Made by a program: the position numbers and the translations under genes | Assembly: GCA_964391865.1 (NCBI GenBank) | Contig: CAYMNQ010000002.1 | Coordinates: 558,001 to 622,000 of the forward strand | Direction of reading: 5' to 3' | DNA from: DASZQL01 sp964391865 | GTDB lineage: Bacteria; Planctomycetota; Phycisphaerae; Phycisphaerales; UBA1924 | DNA length: 64,000 nt | Part shown: positions 8,616 to 16,391 of the stretch, one piece after another | Layout: every line of letters starts with the position of its first letter | Numbering within the stretch: position 1 is the stretch's first letter | The notes under the pieces: generated by a model | Seen by the model: the letters and a program-made list of their open reading frames with translations, nothing else | Database searches by the model: none | Told to the model about the DNA's origin: nothing

Positions 8616-9059
8616 ATGTCCGATCCACACATCGAGTTCATCGCCCGCGGCGTTCTCCTCCACGAGACGACTGTGTTGGCCTGCACCAACCTCAAGCGCG
8701 GTTACCACTATCTTCCCGGCGGGCACATCGAATTTGGGGAGTCAGCGCAAAGCGCATTAACCCGAGAATTCGTGGAGGAAACCGGAGTAAGCCTCAATGT
8801 CGGGCGGCTACTGCTGACAGCAGAAGAGCGCTTTCATGACGGAGAGCGGCTCCGACACGAGATTAACTTGGTGTTCCACGTGGAACATACTGAGGACTCT
8901 CGACGCATTCAGAGCCAGGAGACGTCCATCGGGTTCGAGTGGTTATCGGCCGAGGCACTTCGTTGCTCAGATTTTCGGCCCTCCTCGATCAAAGCCTGGC
9001 TCCTCGGGTGGGGTCTGAAAACGCCGCCAAGCGGCACAGACTGGCGCTCTTCGCCCTGA
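8616..9059 (+). CDS. Nudix hydrolase
   Basis: 147 residues from the ATG of MSDPHIEFIARG. The Nudix box is complete: G-HIEFG-E-SAQSALT-REFVEETGV around residues 37-59, so metal-dependent hydrolysis of a nucleoside-diphosphate-linked substrate is expected. The substrate cannot be told. The later part (FHVEHTED...FEWLSAEAL) matches the usual Nudix strand-helix ending. The codons for VFHVEH overlap a 16-bp parS palindrome, so this stretch probably serves both as coding sequence and as a ParB loading site. A longer frame starts at 8553 but overlaps the parB start region. Confidence 0.85.
   Translation: MSDPHIEFIARGVLLHETTVLACTNLKRGYHYLPGGHIEFGESAQSALTREFVEETGVSLNVGRLLLTAEERFHDGERLRHEINLVFHVEHTEDSRRIQSQETSIGFEWLSAEALRCSDFRPSSIKAWLLGWGLKTPPSGTDWRSSP
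8872..8887. promoter_or_regulatory. parS: parS site (ParB loading site)
   Basis: TGTTCCACGTGGAACA is a perfect 16-bp palindrome and matches the near-universal bacterial parS consensus (TGTTnCACGTGnAACA). It lies within the Nudix coding sequence, 312 bp from the parB start. No second copy was found in the window. Confidence 0.88.
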
Positions 9060-9143
9060 CCGCCCCTACATCCCGCGTGCACGCTCAGGAGTCATGCCGC
9101 CATCGCCGATCCGGTGGGGGTTCACACCGGGGTACGGCGGGAT

Positions 9144-9977
9144 ATGTCAAGACACGCCCAAAATCGCAACGATCAAGATCGGCTTCTCAGCCGAGTCAGC
9201 GATCTCAGCCAGCGCGTTCGCGAATTGGAAAGCGAGATCGAGCGGCTGCACCGGCTCGCCACACTCGGCACCATTGCTGGTTCGATCGCGCACGAGTTCA
9301 ATAACATCCTGACCCCCGTGATGAGCTACGCGCAGCTCGCGCTGCAGGCGAAGCACGATGCCGGGCTTGTCGAAAAGGCTCTGCAAAAAACGGTTGAGGG
9401 CACCGATCGGGCGGCTCGGATCGCGTCTGCCATGCTGGGTTTCGTGCGCGACGGCACGTCCGAATCGAGTTCAATTGTCGAGCGCGTCATCGCCGACAGC
9501 ATCGCCTGCATCGGCCGCGATCCCGCGAAGGACGGCATTGAACTCCTCGTCCAATGTGAACCGTCTCTGATCGCGGACATTCAGGCGGTGGCGCTGCAAC
9601 AAGTGCTGCTCAACTTGCTGCTGAACGCACTGGACGCTGTGCGGCCCGGATCCGGACGCATCACGGTCTCTGCAAGTCGCACCACGGGGAACGGGGAGCA
9701 CAGTGTGAGCTATGCAGCCGAACCCATCATTATCACCGTAGCGGACAACGGATGTGGGATTCCCGCATCGCAACTTGACAGCATCTTCGAACCGTTCGTC
9801 ACGTCACGTCGACAGCGCGAACGTGGGGAAGGGACTGGACTTGGTCTCGCGATCTGCCGGCGGCTGATCAACCAGGCAGGGGGCTCGATCACCGCCGCCA
9901 GCACGGAGGGCCGCGGGGCTGTCTTCACGATCGTGTTGCGCGCCGCCGAGCCCGAGATTGTTCAAAGAGCAGCGTAA
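9144..9977 (+). CDS. Soluble sensor histidine kinase (NtrB/PAS-less type)
   Basis: 277 residues with no membrane segment. A short coiled coil (LLSRVSDLSQRVRELESEIERLHRLA) leads into the H-box GSIAHEFNNILTPVMSY with the phosphorylated histidine. The catalytic ATPase has N-box LLNLLLNALDAV, G1 box DNGCGIP, F-box IFEPF and G2 box GTGLGLAICRRL. No response regulator is adjacent and no sensory domain is present, so input probably comes from a partner protein through the coiled coil. The ATG at 9144 is chosen; an in-frame GTG at 9114 would add ten residues. Confidence 0.85.
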   Translation: MSRHAQNRNDQDRLLSRVSDLSQRVRELESEIERLHRLATLGTIAGSIAHEFNNILTPVMSYAQLALQAKHDAGLVEKALQKTVEGTDRAARIASAMLGFVRDGTSESSSIVERVIADSIACIGRDPAKDGIELLVQCEPSLIADIQAVALQQVLLNLLLNALDAVRPGSGRITVSASRTTGNGEHSVSYAAEPIIITVADNGCGIPASQLDSIFEPFVTSRRQRERGEGTGLGLAICRRLINQAGGSITAASTEGRGAVFTIVLRAAEPEIVQRAA

Positions 9978-10122
9978 CCGTAATGAACTTTAGTTGCATT
10001 TTAATTGAGACTTCGTCCTGTCGGTGAATCTTTCGGGCCGCCCGGCGGTTTATCCTCGTACTCCCCGGCTTGGCTCTGCGATGTCCGCAGAGCTGCTTGG
10101 GGCTATCGAGGGTCAATCGCAC

Positions 10123-10734
10123 ATGAACCGTCGTCATGTTGTTGCTTCGGCACTGGTGTTGGGCGCTGGGTTGTTCTTCGTGGGCGTGGGCAGCGAGCGC
10201 AGTTTCGCCGCCGAGCCCGCCGCCGGCGCGAGCGCTTACATGGTTGACGCAGGCCACTCTTCAGTGGTTTTTAAGATCAAGCATTTGAACGTCACCAATT
10301 TCTACGGCACGTTCAACGACTTCTCCGGCTCGATCACCATCGACCCGGCGAACCCCGCGAACTGCAAGCTCGACGTCGTCGTCAAGACCGACTCGGTCGA
10401 TTCGCGCAACGGCAAGCGCGACGATCACTTGAAGAGCGGCGACTTCTTCAACAGCGCGCAGTTCCCCGAGATGACTTTTAAGTCCACGAAATTCGAAGCG
10501 GCGGGCAGCGATGCCTACGCCGTCACGGGCGACCTCACCGTGAAGGGCGTCAGCAAACCCATCACCGTCACGCTGCAGCACACCGGCAGCGGCGAGATGC
10601 GCGGCACCAAGAAGGTCGGCTACGAGACGAGCTTCACCATCAAGCGCAGCGAGTTCGGCATCAACTACATGCCGCAGGGCCTGGGTGAGGATGTGACCGT
10701 CATCGTCGCGCTCGAGTGTGATATGAAGAAGTAA
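10123..10734 (+). CDS. YceI-family periplasmic lipid-binding-like protein
   Basis: 203 residues. A signal peptide (MNRRHVVASALVLGAGLFF to about SFAAEP) is followed by a YceI domain: YMVDAGHSSVVFKIKHLNVTNFYGTF, VDSRNGKRDDHLKSGDFF, FPEMTFKST, DLTVKGVSKPITV and the ending RSEFGINYMPQGLGEDV. The fold is an extended lipocalin-like barrel that binds isoprenoid or fatty amides in known members. The role here is unknown. A longer frame from 10024 would place 33 extra residues before the signal peptide and is unlikely. A hairpin with arms GCTCTGCG/CGCAGAGC lies at 10073-10093 in the leader. Confidence 0.88.
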   Translation: MNRRHVVASALVLGAGLFFVGVGSERSFAAEPAAGASAYMVDAGHSSVVFKIKHLNVTNFYGTFNDFSGSITIDPANPANCKLDVVVKTDSVDSRNGKRDDHLKSGDFFNSAQFPEMTFKSTKFEAAGSDAYAVTGDLTVKGVSKPITVTLQHTGSGEMRGTKKVGYETSFTIKRSEFGINYMPQGLGEDVTVIVALECDMKK

Positions 10735-10745
10735 GCCGGCGACGA

Positions 10746-10751
10746 TACTCT
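10746..10751 (+). promoter_or_regulatory. -10-like TACTCT before the 10759 gene
   Basis: The hexamer ends 7 nt before the ATG; the intergenic space is only 24 bp, so the downstream gene can have its own leaderless transcript. Confidence 0.4.
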
Positions 10752-10758
10752 CTCCATC

Positions 10759-11670
10759 ATGGAAGCATCAATCATTTTGTACAGCGCCGCACTGCCGGCG
10801 CTGTTTTCATTCGTGCTGATCGTCATCGCCCGGCGGCCGTGGCGCGCTGATATCGATGCGAAGCGCGCCGCGCCCTGGCGGTGGGGGAGCTGGGGACCCG
10901 CGGCGAGCGTCGCGCTCGCGGTTCTTACCACCTTTCACGGCGTGCGCGGCATCCGCCCCAAGCCGATCGACGCGGCGGAGTGGCTGCCGTATATCGCGCT
11001 CGTCGCGTTAGCTGTTGGTCTGCTGTTCGCTCGCCGCGAATCGCGCCCGGCGTGGCGCGCGGCGGAGCGGCTCCTTGCGGCGCTCGCCGTCGTATCGATC
11101 GTGATGTGGTGGAAGTTCGATCGCGCGTGGACACCCATCGTCGGCGGCGGGTGGCTGGCGCTCGCGGCGCTCGTCACCGCGGCGCACTGGCGTGCGGTCG
11201 AGTCGTGCTTCACCTCGGCGCGCGTCGGCACGGGGTTGTTCGTGGTCGGCGCTGCGACGGCGGCGGCCGCCGTGTGCTTGGGGATGACGGGCAGTGCGCT
11301 GCTCGCGCAGCTCGCGGGATCGGCGGCGCTGGCGCTGGGCGTTGGGTTCATCCTGCTCGCGTGGCGACGGGCCGGCGCGCCGGGAGCGCCGGCGGCGGCG
11401 GTGCTCTCGCTCCTCACCGCAGGGCTGCTGCTGCTGGGCATGACGCAGGCGCGCCTGCCGTGGGCGTCGGCGGCGCTGCTGGCGTTCGCGCCGATGGTGA
11501 CGGCGCTCGCCATCGCGCTCACCGAGCGCTCGCGCGGCGTCGCGCTCCGCGTGGCGCTGCCGCTCGCGCTCGGCGTGCTGTGCATCCTCGGCGCGATCGG
11601 CACCAGCGCGGCGGCGTTCGAGCCGAGCAGTGGGGGGGATGAGGTTGAGTATGACTATTCGGGGATGTGA
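10759..11670 (+). CDS. Polytopic membrane protein of unknown function
   Basis: 303 residues, with about eight or nine hydrophobic segments beginning with ASIILYSAALPALFSFVLIVIA. It is very rich in alanine, leucine and tryptophan. The C-terminus (SSGGDEVEYDYSGM) is acidic and tyrosine-rich. No transporter motif or catalytic residue pattern was recognised. It probably sits in the inner membrane. It follows the YceI gene closely on the same strand, but a -10-like hexamer precedes its start. Function unknown. Confidence 0.65.
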   Translation: MEASIILYSAALPALFSFVLIVIARRPWRADIDAKRAAPWRWGSWGPAASVALAVLTTFHGVRGIRPKPIDAAEWLPYIALVALAVGLLFARRESRPAWRAAERLLAALAVVSIVMWWKFDRAWTPIVGGGWLALAALVTAAHWRAVESCFTSARVGTGLFVVGAATAAAAVCLGMTGSALLAQLAGSAALALGVGFILLAWRRAGAPGAPAAAVLSLLTAGLLLLGMTQARLPWASAALLAFAPMVTALAIALTERSRGVALRVALPLALGVLCILGAIGTSAAAFEPSSGGDEVEYDYSGM

Positions 11671-11680
11671 CGGAGACTCG

Positions 11681-12127
11681 CTACGCGAATCCGATCGCCA
11701 TAATCACAATGACAATCGCGGCATTCGCCAAGAGCAACGCACCGTAGAGAAGTGTGAATCGCCAAAGTGCGGTCGAATGGAAGTAGAGTTCGTTGCATCG
11801 TCTTGCTGCGGCGGCAGGGACCATGAAGAACATGATGATGGCGAGGATGCCGACCACGCTCGCGAGTGCGTCCCAATCCAGAGCGCCGAGCGCGGCCGCA
11901 ACGATCACAGGCATGATTGGGACGAACGCCCATTTCTCCGGATTCTGTGCGAACCACTCGCGCGCTGTCCTCGACCGCGGCGGCGGTTTGCCGTAGTCGT
12001 CCTGAGCGGTGATGCGCAACGCCGTGCCGCACTCGGAGCACAGTTCGTGACCGGCGGCGATGCTCGGGCCGACGTCGTACTCGCACTTGGGGCAGAGCAG
12101 GTACTTGGGTTTCACCATCGGCGGCAT
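11681..12127 (-). CDS. Zinc-ribbon membrane protein
   Basis: 148 residues. The N-terminal zinc ribbon has CPKC and CSEC pairs (residues about 12-36: LLCPKCEYDVGPS...LCSECGTALR). Then a short acidic/proline linker, and three or four hydrophobic segments (WAFVPIMPVIVAAALGAL, LASVVGILAIIMFFMVP, FTLLYGALLLANAAIVIVIM). Such ribbon-plus-helices proteins are common in Phycisphaerae genomes, with no known role. The start could also be the ATG three codons further in. Its stop converges with the preceding gene at a distance of only 10 bp. Confidence 0.65.
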   Translation of the reverse strand: MPPMVKPKYLLCPKCEYDVGPSIAAGHELCSECGTALRITAQDDYGKPPPRSRTAREWFAQNPEKWAFVPIMPVIVAAALGALDWDALASVVGILAIIMFFMVPAAAARRCNELYFHSTALWRFTLLYGALLLANAAIVIVIMAIGFA

Positions 12128-12189
12128 CGTCGGCTCCGCGCGGCGTGTGTGTTCGCGCGTGATCCTAGTCTGAACACCGAGGCCGTGGA

Positions 12190-12367
12190 GGGTGCCATGG
12201 CCGAGGCTTTGCTCGGCCATGATGATTGAACCCGCGACGCCGAATCGTGGCCGATCAGAGCATCGGCCACGGCACCCGGCGCTTCGTTGGCGCGAACGGC
12301 CGGAGTTCAAGGCACGAGAGAAGAACGAGCGTGGATCGGCCTCAGAGCAGGCCGTTCCACGGCACCC
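12190..12367. repeat. 178-bp composite hairpin element with GGGTGCC / GGCACCC ends
   Basis: The left end is GGGTGCC (12190-12196) and the right end GGCACCC (12361-12367). It contains three hairpins: CATGGCCGAG / CTCGGCCATG around GCTTTG (12196-12221), CGTGGCCGAT / ATCGGCCACG around CAGAGC (12246-12271, followed by another GGCACCC), and CGTGGATCGGCCT / AGGCCGTTCCACG around CAGAGC (12330-12361, one mismatch). Arms one and two share TGGCCGA. The last 40 bp match the elements at 21.7 and 24.9 kb. The rest of the 12128-12478 gap holds only a CTCTCCCC-type pyrimidine tract and the mqnA promoter. Confidence 0.8.
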
Positions 12368-12466
12368 ATCATCCGCTCTCCCCTGCCCTCCGCCTGAGGG
12401 GGAGTGGGCCGGGATTGGGCGCCGCGTGATCGCGCGTGAGGCTTCGATTCGGGCTCTTTTCGCACC

Positions 12467-12472
12467 TATCAT
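12467..12472 (+). promoter_or_regulatory. -10-like TATCAT before mqnA
   Basis: TATCAT ends 6 nt before the ATG and no ribosome-binding site is present. Confidence 0.5.
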
Positions 12473-12478
12473 TCCCGC

Positions 12479-13396
12479 ATGGAATCCCTCGGCGTTTCAT
12501 CGGGTGTTGATGATGTCATCGAGCCTCGCTTTGCGCCGCCGCTGACTGGCTCGGCGGGTGAAGTGCGTACCGCTCGGCTCGGCGCGGTGAGTTACCTCAA
12601 CACACTGCCGCTGATCGAGGGGCTTGGAAAGCTGAGCGATGTTCGGTTGACGCTGACCGCGCCGAGCCGGTTGATCGACTTGCTGGCGGCGGATGAGATT
12701 GATCTTGGGCTGGCGTCGGTGATCGATGCGCAGCGGGCGGCGGGGTTGTTTGAGGGTGGGCTGGCGCTGGTGCCGTGCGGCATGATCGGGTGCGACGGGG
12801 CGACGATGACGGTGCGGCTCTTCTCGCGTCGCCCGATCAGCGAAGTGCGCGAGGTGCGGGCCGATGCGGATAGTCACACATCGGTCGCGCTGCTGCGGAT
12901 CATTCTGGAGAAGCGATTCGGCGTGACGCCGGTGATCGTGGATTTTGATGCGGAGGCGTTCACGAGCGCTGAACGCAGAGCCGATGAATGGCCCGACGCG
13001 ATGCTGATGATCGGCGACAAGGTGGTGACGCACTCGCCGCCGGCGGGGTTGTACCCGCATCAGCTCGATCTCGGGGCGGCGTGGAAGGAATTGACCGGGC
13101 TGCCGTTCGTGTACGCGATGTGGATGTGCCGCGCGGGGATCGCGCGGTCGGAGCTGGTGCGCGCGGCGGCGGCGGTGCTGGATCGTCAACGCCGGCATAA
13201 CGCGACGCGCTTGGACTGGATCATCGCGGCCCGCGCGCCGCTGCGCGGCTGGCCGATTGACCTGGCGCGGACGTACCTGCACGACCTGCTGAAGTTCGAG
13301 GTGACGAGCGCGCACCGGGCGGCGGTGGAGCGGTTCTTTGATCTCGCGTTCGAGTGCGGCGTTCTGAGCGAGCGGCGCGCGACGGCGTGGGCTTGA
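12479..13396 (+). CDS. mqnA: Chorismate dehydratase (futalosine menaquinone pathway)
   Basis: MqnA converts chorismate to 3-enolpyruvylbenzoate, the first step of the futalosine route to menaquinone. The 305-residue protein has the family signature RLGAVSYLNTLPLIEGL near residue 34, IDLGLASVIDAQR, CGMIGCDGATMTVRLFSR, DSHTSVALLRIIL and DAMLMIGDKVVTHSP, followed by DLGAAWKELTGLPFVYAMW. This is the periplasmic-binding-protein-like fold of the family. The first 30 residues are an unusual extension. No other mqn gene is nearby. The element at 12190-12367 lies directly upstream. Confidence 0.88.
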   Translation: MESLGVSSGVDDVIEPRFAPPLTGSAGEVRTARLGAVSYLNTLPLIEGLGKLSDVRLTLTAPSRLIDLLAADEIDLGLASVIDAQRAAGLFEGGLALVPCGMIGCDGATMTVRLFSRRPISEVREVRADADSHTSVALLRIILEKRFGVTPVIVDFDAEAFTSAERRADEWPDAMLMIGDKVVTHSPPAGLYPHQLDLGAAWKELTGLPFVYAMWMCRAGIARSELVRAAAAVLDRQRRHNATRLDWIIAARAPLRGWPIDLARTYLHDLLKFEVTSAHRAAVERFFDLAFECGVLSERRATAWA

Positions 13397-13415
13397 AGCA
13401 CTGCACTCCAGAGCA

Positions 13416-13961
13416 TTACATACGGCGATCGCGCCGCTTCTCAATATCCGATTTCAGAGCAGCTTCGATGTGCTTGAAGTGACCCTCATAGAACTTGGTT
13501 CTGACTCGATCAAACCGAGCATTTAGTTCAGTTGGGGGTGTCGTATATGCCCGTTCGCTCCATCGCCTCATGACGTCATCGGCCTCGTGGAGAATCGCTC
13601 GGTACTTGACGTGAGCGGGCCTCCCGAACACTCGCCCACCAATACTGCGAATTGCATTCTCTTCGTCATTAAATTCGAGTAAGACCTGAGGGGCGTTCGT
13701 TTTTCGAAGCCACCAATGCACTAAGGCTCTTGCCGCCGCAGCAAGATGCACAATCGCCGCATCGGGGCATGACTGTAGCATTGCGGAATTGAATAGCCGC
13801 AAGTGATGGTTGCACGAGGCGAGCAGATGGCCGGCGTCTTGGTCCAGCTTCGACTTATGCCGCCCGGTGATAAACCTGCTCCGGGTGCGCGGAGACAGCC
13901 GCGCCACCTCGTCCCTGCACGGGTCGCTGCTTTGCGCCGCTTGAGTGCCCACCTGCGTCAT
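13416..13961 (-). CDS. Hypothetical protein in a lower-GC patch
   Basis: 181 residues from the ATG of MTQVGTQ; a TTG nine codons upstream would also work. It is mainly helical and basic at the end (KSDIEKRRDRRM), with KLDQDAGHLLASCNHHLRLFNSAML, AAAARALVHWWLR and TELNARFDRVRTKFYEGHF. No family recognised. Its codon use is less GC-biased than the neighbours, which suggests a different origin. Its 5' end overlaps the preceding gene by over 100 bp in another frame, so either the upstream gene ends earlier than it appears or a frameshift has lengthened it. Confidence 0.5.
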   Translation of the reverse strand: MTQVGTQAAQSSDPCRDEVARLSPRTRSRFITGRHKSKLDQDAGHLLASCNHHLRLFNSAMLQSCPDAAIVHLAAAARALVHWWLRKTNAPQVLLEFNDEENAIRSIGGRVFGRPAHVKYRAILHEADDVMRRWSERAYTTPPTELNARFDRVRTKFYEGHFKHIEAALKSDIEKRRDRRM

Positions 13962-14361
13962 GCGGTAACTCTCTGGCTTCGTGCGCAAAGAACTCCGACA
14001 TCAACTCTGCCTGATCCTCTGTGCGATCAAAGAGGTCAAAGACTATATTTCCGGGAAAGCGATTGCAAACCTCAGCGCTCAAATCGCTCACTTGCTCGAG
14101 GAGGGACTCGTCTTCGTCCACGACCGAAGCAAGGATCGCAACGGACACGCTATCAGCAAGCACAAGCCACCAGCACTCAGAAATGACCGAATGGCGCACG
14201 TCGCACCACTCGCGGATCAGGCTCTTCAACTCGTCCAGAGAGTTCATGACCGATCGTGGCATGGTGGGCTTGCCGGGGGCGGCTGCCTTGACCTCTAACT
14301 GGACAACCTTGTCCGGTAAGCAGGCGGCTTGCACCTTGTCGGTGTTCATCGACGGTGTCAC
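13855..14361 (-). CDS. Hypothetical protein overlapping its downstream neighbour
   Basis: About 168 residues. I place the start at a GTG because AGGAGA lies 6 nt upstream; an ATG at 14349 and one at 14382 are alternatives. The central part is protein-like (SLDELKSLIREWCDVRHSV, CWWLVLADSVSVAILASVVDEDESLLEQVSDLSAEV, NIVFDLFDRTEDQAELM). The last 40 residues (GGHSSGAKQRPVQGRGG) are low-complexity and overlap the next gene, so they may be an artefact of a frameshift. No family recognised. The two genes probably act together, since they are adjacent and share the low-GC composition. Confidence 0.45.
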   Translation of the reverse strand: MTPSMNTDKVQAACLPDKVVQLEVKAAAPGKPTMPRSVMNSLDELKSLIREWCDVRHSVISECWWLVLADSVSVAILASVVDEDESLLEQVSDLSAEVCNRFPGNIVFDLFDRTEDQAELMSEFFAHEARELPHDAGGHSSGAKQRPVQGRGGAAVSAHPEQVYHRAA

Positions 14362-14722
14362 GACGGTTCTCCTGTGAAACATGCTAAGCGAGCTTCAACA
14401 AAGTATCGGTTCGTATCGGCAGTACGAACAAACCTTCGGTAAGCCGCGAGCCAGAGGAAGTGTACCCCAGATTCTCCATGTCCGATAAGCTATGCGAGAA
14501 TCACAGGCTACTTGTTCTGGGATATATCGAATTTTCTGAGGGGTATCGCGATTTATTCGTTGTTTGTTCGCATACAAACCCAGCTGTGTGGCTGCATATG
14601 CGTAATTCTATTTGGAACAACCGCGTGCAACTCGCCTGACCGCGTTGGTCGAGTCGTTGATACCTTGTTGAAAAATATTAGCGGATGAAGCCCAAAGAAC
14701 TCCAGCAATTTGTTAGTGCCGG
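14362..14722. other. AT-richer gene-free stretch before zwf's end
   Basis: No convincing gene was found in these 360 bp. The composition is clearly poorer in GC than the surroundings (for example TTGTTGAAAAATATTAG). Together with 13.4-14.4 kb it forms a patch that may have been acquired. Confidence 0.5.
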
Positions 14723-16327
14723 CTATCTCGTCTCGCCGCGTCTCGGGTTGTGCCACACGCGGCCGTCTCTGCCCAGGAGTTCGTCGGCGGAGTTCGGGCC
14801 CCACGAGCCGGGGGCGTACTCTTCGATCGACGTGCGGACTTTGGCGGAGTCGAGCGCGGGCTGGCAGAGGCGCCAGCCGGTTTCGATCTCGTCGCGGTGT
14901 TTGTAGAGCGTCTGGTCGCCGCGCATCGCGTCGAGCATCAGCGGGCCGTAGGCTTCGATGGGCTTGCTGTTGAAGGCGGCGGCGTAGTCCATGTCCATCT
15001 TCACCGAGTCGATGATGAGGTTGGGGCCGGGGACCTTCGCTTCGAAGCGGAGTGAGATGCCGTCCTCGGGCGCGATGTTGATGATGATGCGGTTGGCGGG
15101 GCGTGCGTTGAGGCCGTCGTACCCCTCGACGTGGCGGAGCAGGTTGACGGGCGGGCGCTTGAACTGGATGACGATCTCGGTGAGTTTGCGGGCCATTTTC
15201 TTGCCCGAGCGGATGTAGAAGGGCACGCCGCTCCAGCGCCAGTTGTCGAAGTGGAGTTTCATCGCCGCGTAGGTTTCGGTGCGGCGCTCGGCTTTGACGC
15301 CCTCGAGTTGGGCGTAGGCAAGCCCGCCGTCGTCGTCGTCGCGGTTGCCGGATGGGCCGTAGCGCCCGAGGACGGCGAACTCGTGCGCGCGCTCGACGGG
15401 AATCTCCCGCGCGCAGTTGATGATCTTGATCTTCTCCGCGCGGATGCCGTCCTGGTCGTAGACGCTGGGCGGCTCCATCGCGACGAGGGCGGCGACCTGC
15501 AGCAGGTGGCTCTGGATCATGTCGCGGAGCGCGCCGGCTTCGTCGTAGAAGTTGCCCGCGCGGCGGCCCACGCCGACGGACTCGACGGCGCTCACCTGCA
15601 CATGGTCGACGTACTGGTTGTTCCACAGCGGCTCGAAGATCGTGTTAACGAACCGCATGACGAGGATGTTCTGGACGAGCTCTTTGCCGAGGTAGTGGTC
15701 GATGCGGTAGATCGCGTCTTCCTCGAACACGCGCCCGAGCGTGCGGTTCAGGTCGATGGCGGAGTTGAGGTCCGTGCCGAAGGGCTTCTCGACGATGATG
15801 CGTTGCCAGGGGACGTTCGAGGGGTCGATGGCGCACCAGCGCTTGCCCTCGGTGACGATGCCGCTGGCGCCGATCTTGTCGATGATCGGGCCGTAGAGCG
15901 ACGGCGCGACGGAGAGGTAGAAGAGGACATTGGGCAGCGGGGCGGCGAGCCCGGCGTGGAGCGCGGTTTCGGCTTCGATCGTGCCGTGGGTTTTCGCGAT
16001 CTCGTTGATGCGCCGGATCATGGGCGGGTAGGCGTCCGCCTCGGTAGCGCTGGCGGCGAGGTAGTGGAGCTTCTTTGAGAAACCGGACCACTTGAACTCG
16101 TCGTAGCTCTGCGCGTGCTTCTGCGCGTGCGGCTTGAGCTTGCCGCGCCATTCGTCGTCGCTCATGGGCGTGCGGCTGACGCCCAGCACGCACATCCCCT
16201 TCGGCAGGCGTCCCTGCGCCTCGAGCTCGTAGAGCGCGGGGATGAGTTTGCGCTGCGTCAGGTCACCCGAGGCGCCGAAGATGACGATGACGCACGGGTC
16301 GGGCGTGGCGGAAGGTTCGGTCGGCAT
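14723..16327 (-). CDS. zwf: Glucose-6-phosphate 1-dehydrogenase
   Basis: It oxidises glucose 6-phosphate to 6-phosphogluconolactone with NADP, feeding the pentose-phosphate pathway. The 534 residues include the dinucleotide-binding IVIFGASGDLTQRKLIPALY, the substrate loop VEKPFGTDL, the active-site RIDHYLGKELVQN, and later IRSGKKMARKLTEIVIQFK. Length and motifs are those of a full enzyme. No 6-phosphogluconolactonase or gnd gene is adjacent. On the minus strand TAGACT lies about 30 nt upstream of the ATG, with GGAG closer to the start. The next gene upstream is an AbgT carrier, 64 bp away. Confidence 0.95.
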   Translation of the reverse strand: MPTEPSATPDPCVIVIFGASGDLTQRKLIPALYELEAQGRLPKGMCVLGVSRTPMSDDEWRGKLKPHAQKHAQSYDEFKWSGFSKKLHYLAASATEADAYPPMIRRINEIAKTHGTIEAETALHAGLAAPLPNVLFYLSVAPSLYGPIIDKIGASGIVTEGKRWCAIDPSNVPWQRIIVEKPFGTDLNSAIDLNRTLGRVFEEDAIYRIDHYLGKELVQNILVMRFVNTIFEPLWNNQYVDHVQVSAVESVGVGRRAGNFYDEAGALRDMIQSHLLQVAALVAMEPPSVYDQDGIRAEKIKIINCAREIPVERAHEFAVLGRYGPSGNRDDDDGGLAYAQLEGVKAERRTETYAAMKLHFDNWRWSGVPFYIRSGKKMARKLTEIVIQFKRPPVNLLRHVEGYDGLNARPANRIIINIAPEDGISLRFEAKVPGPNLIIDSVKMDMDYAAAFNSKPIEAYGPLMLDAMRGDQTLYKHRDEIETGWRLCQPALDSAKVRTSIEEYAPGSWGPNSADELLGRDGRVWHNPRRGETR

Positions 16328-16391
16328 CGTCGCGGCTCCATCCGGTTCGCGGGAGTCTACCGGAGGACTTCGGCTATCGGACCCACCGACT

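Noticed and set aside
10073..10093. GCTCTGCG/CGCAGAGC hairpin in the yceI leader
   Set aside because: It contains CAGAGC in the stem, not in the loop (loop ATGTC), and lacks the GGCAC flank, so it is not a member of the CARAGC-loop family.
13445..13470. CAGAGC inside the 13416 gene and again near 13409
   Set aside because: No complementary arms on either side; chance occurrence.
14365..14380. GTGAAACA near 14374 as a second parS
   Set aside because: Only a half-site; the other arm is CGGTTCTCCT.
14395..14577. 60-codon minus-strand frame
   Set aside because: Composition not protein-like and no start signals; left as gene-free.
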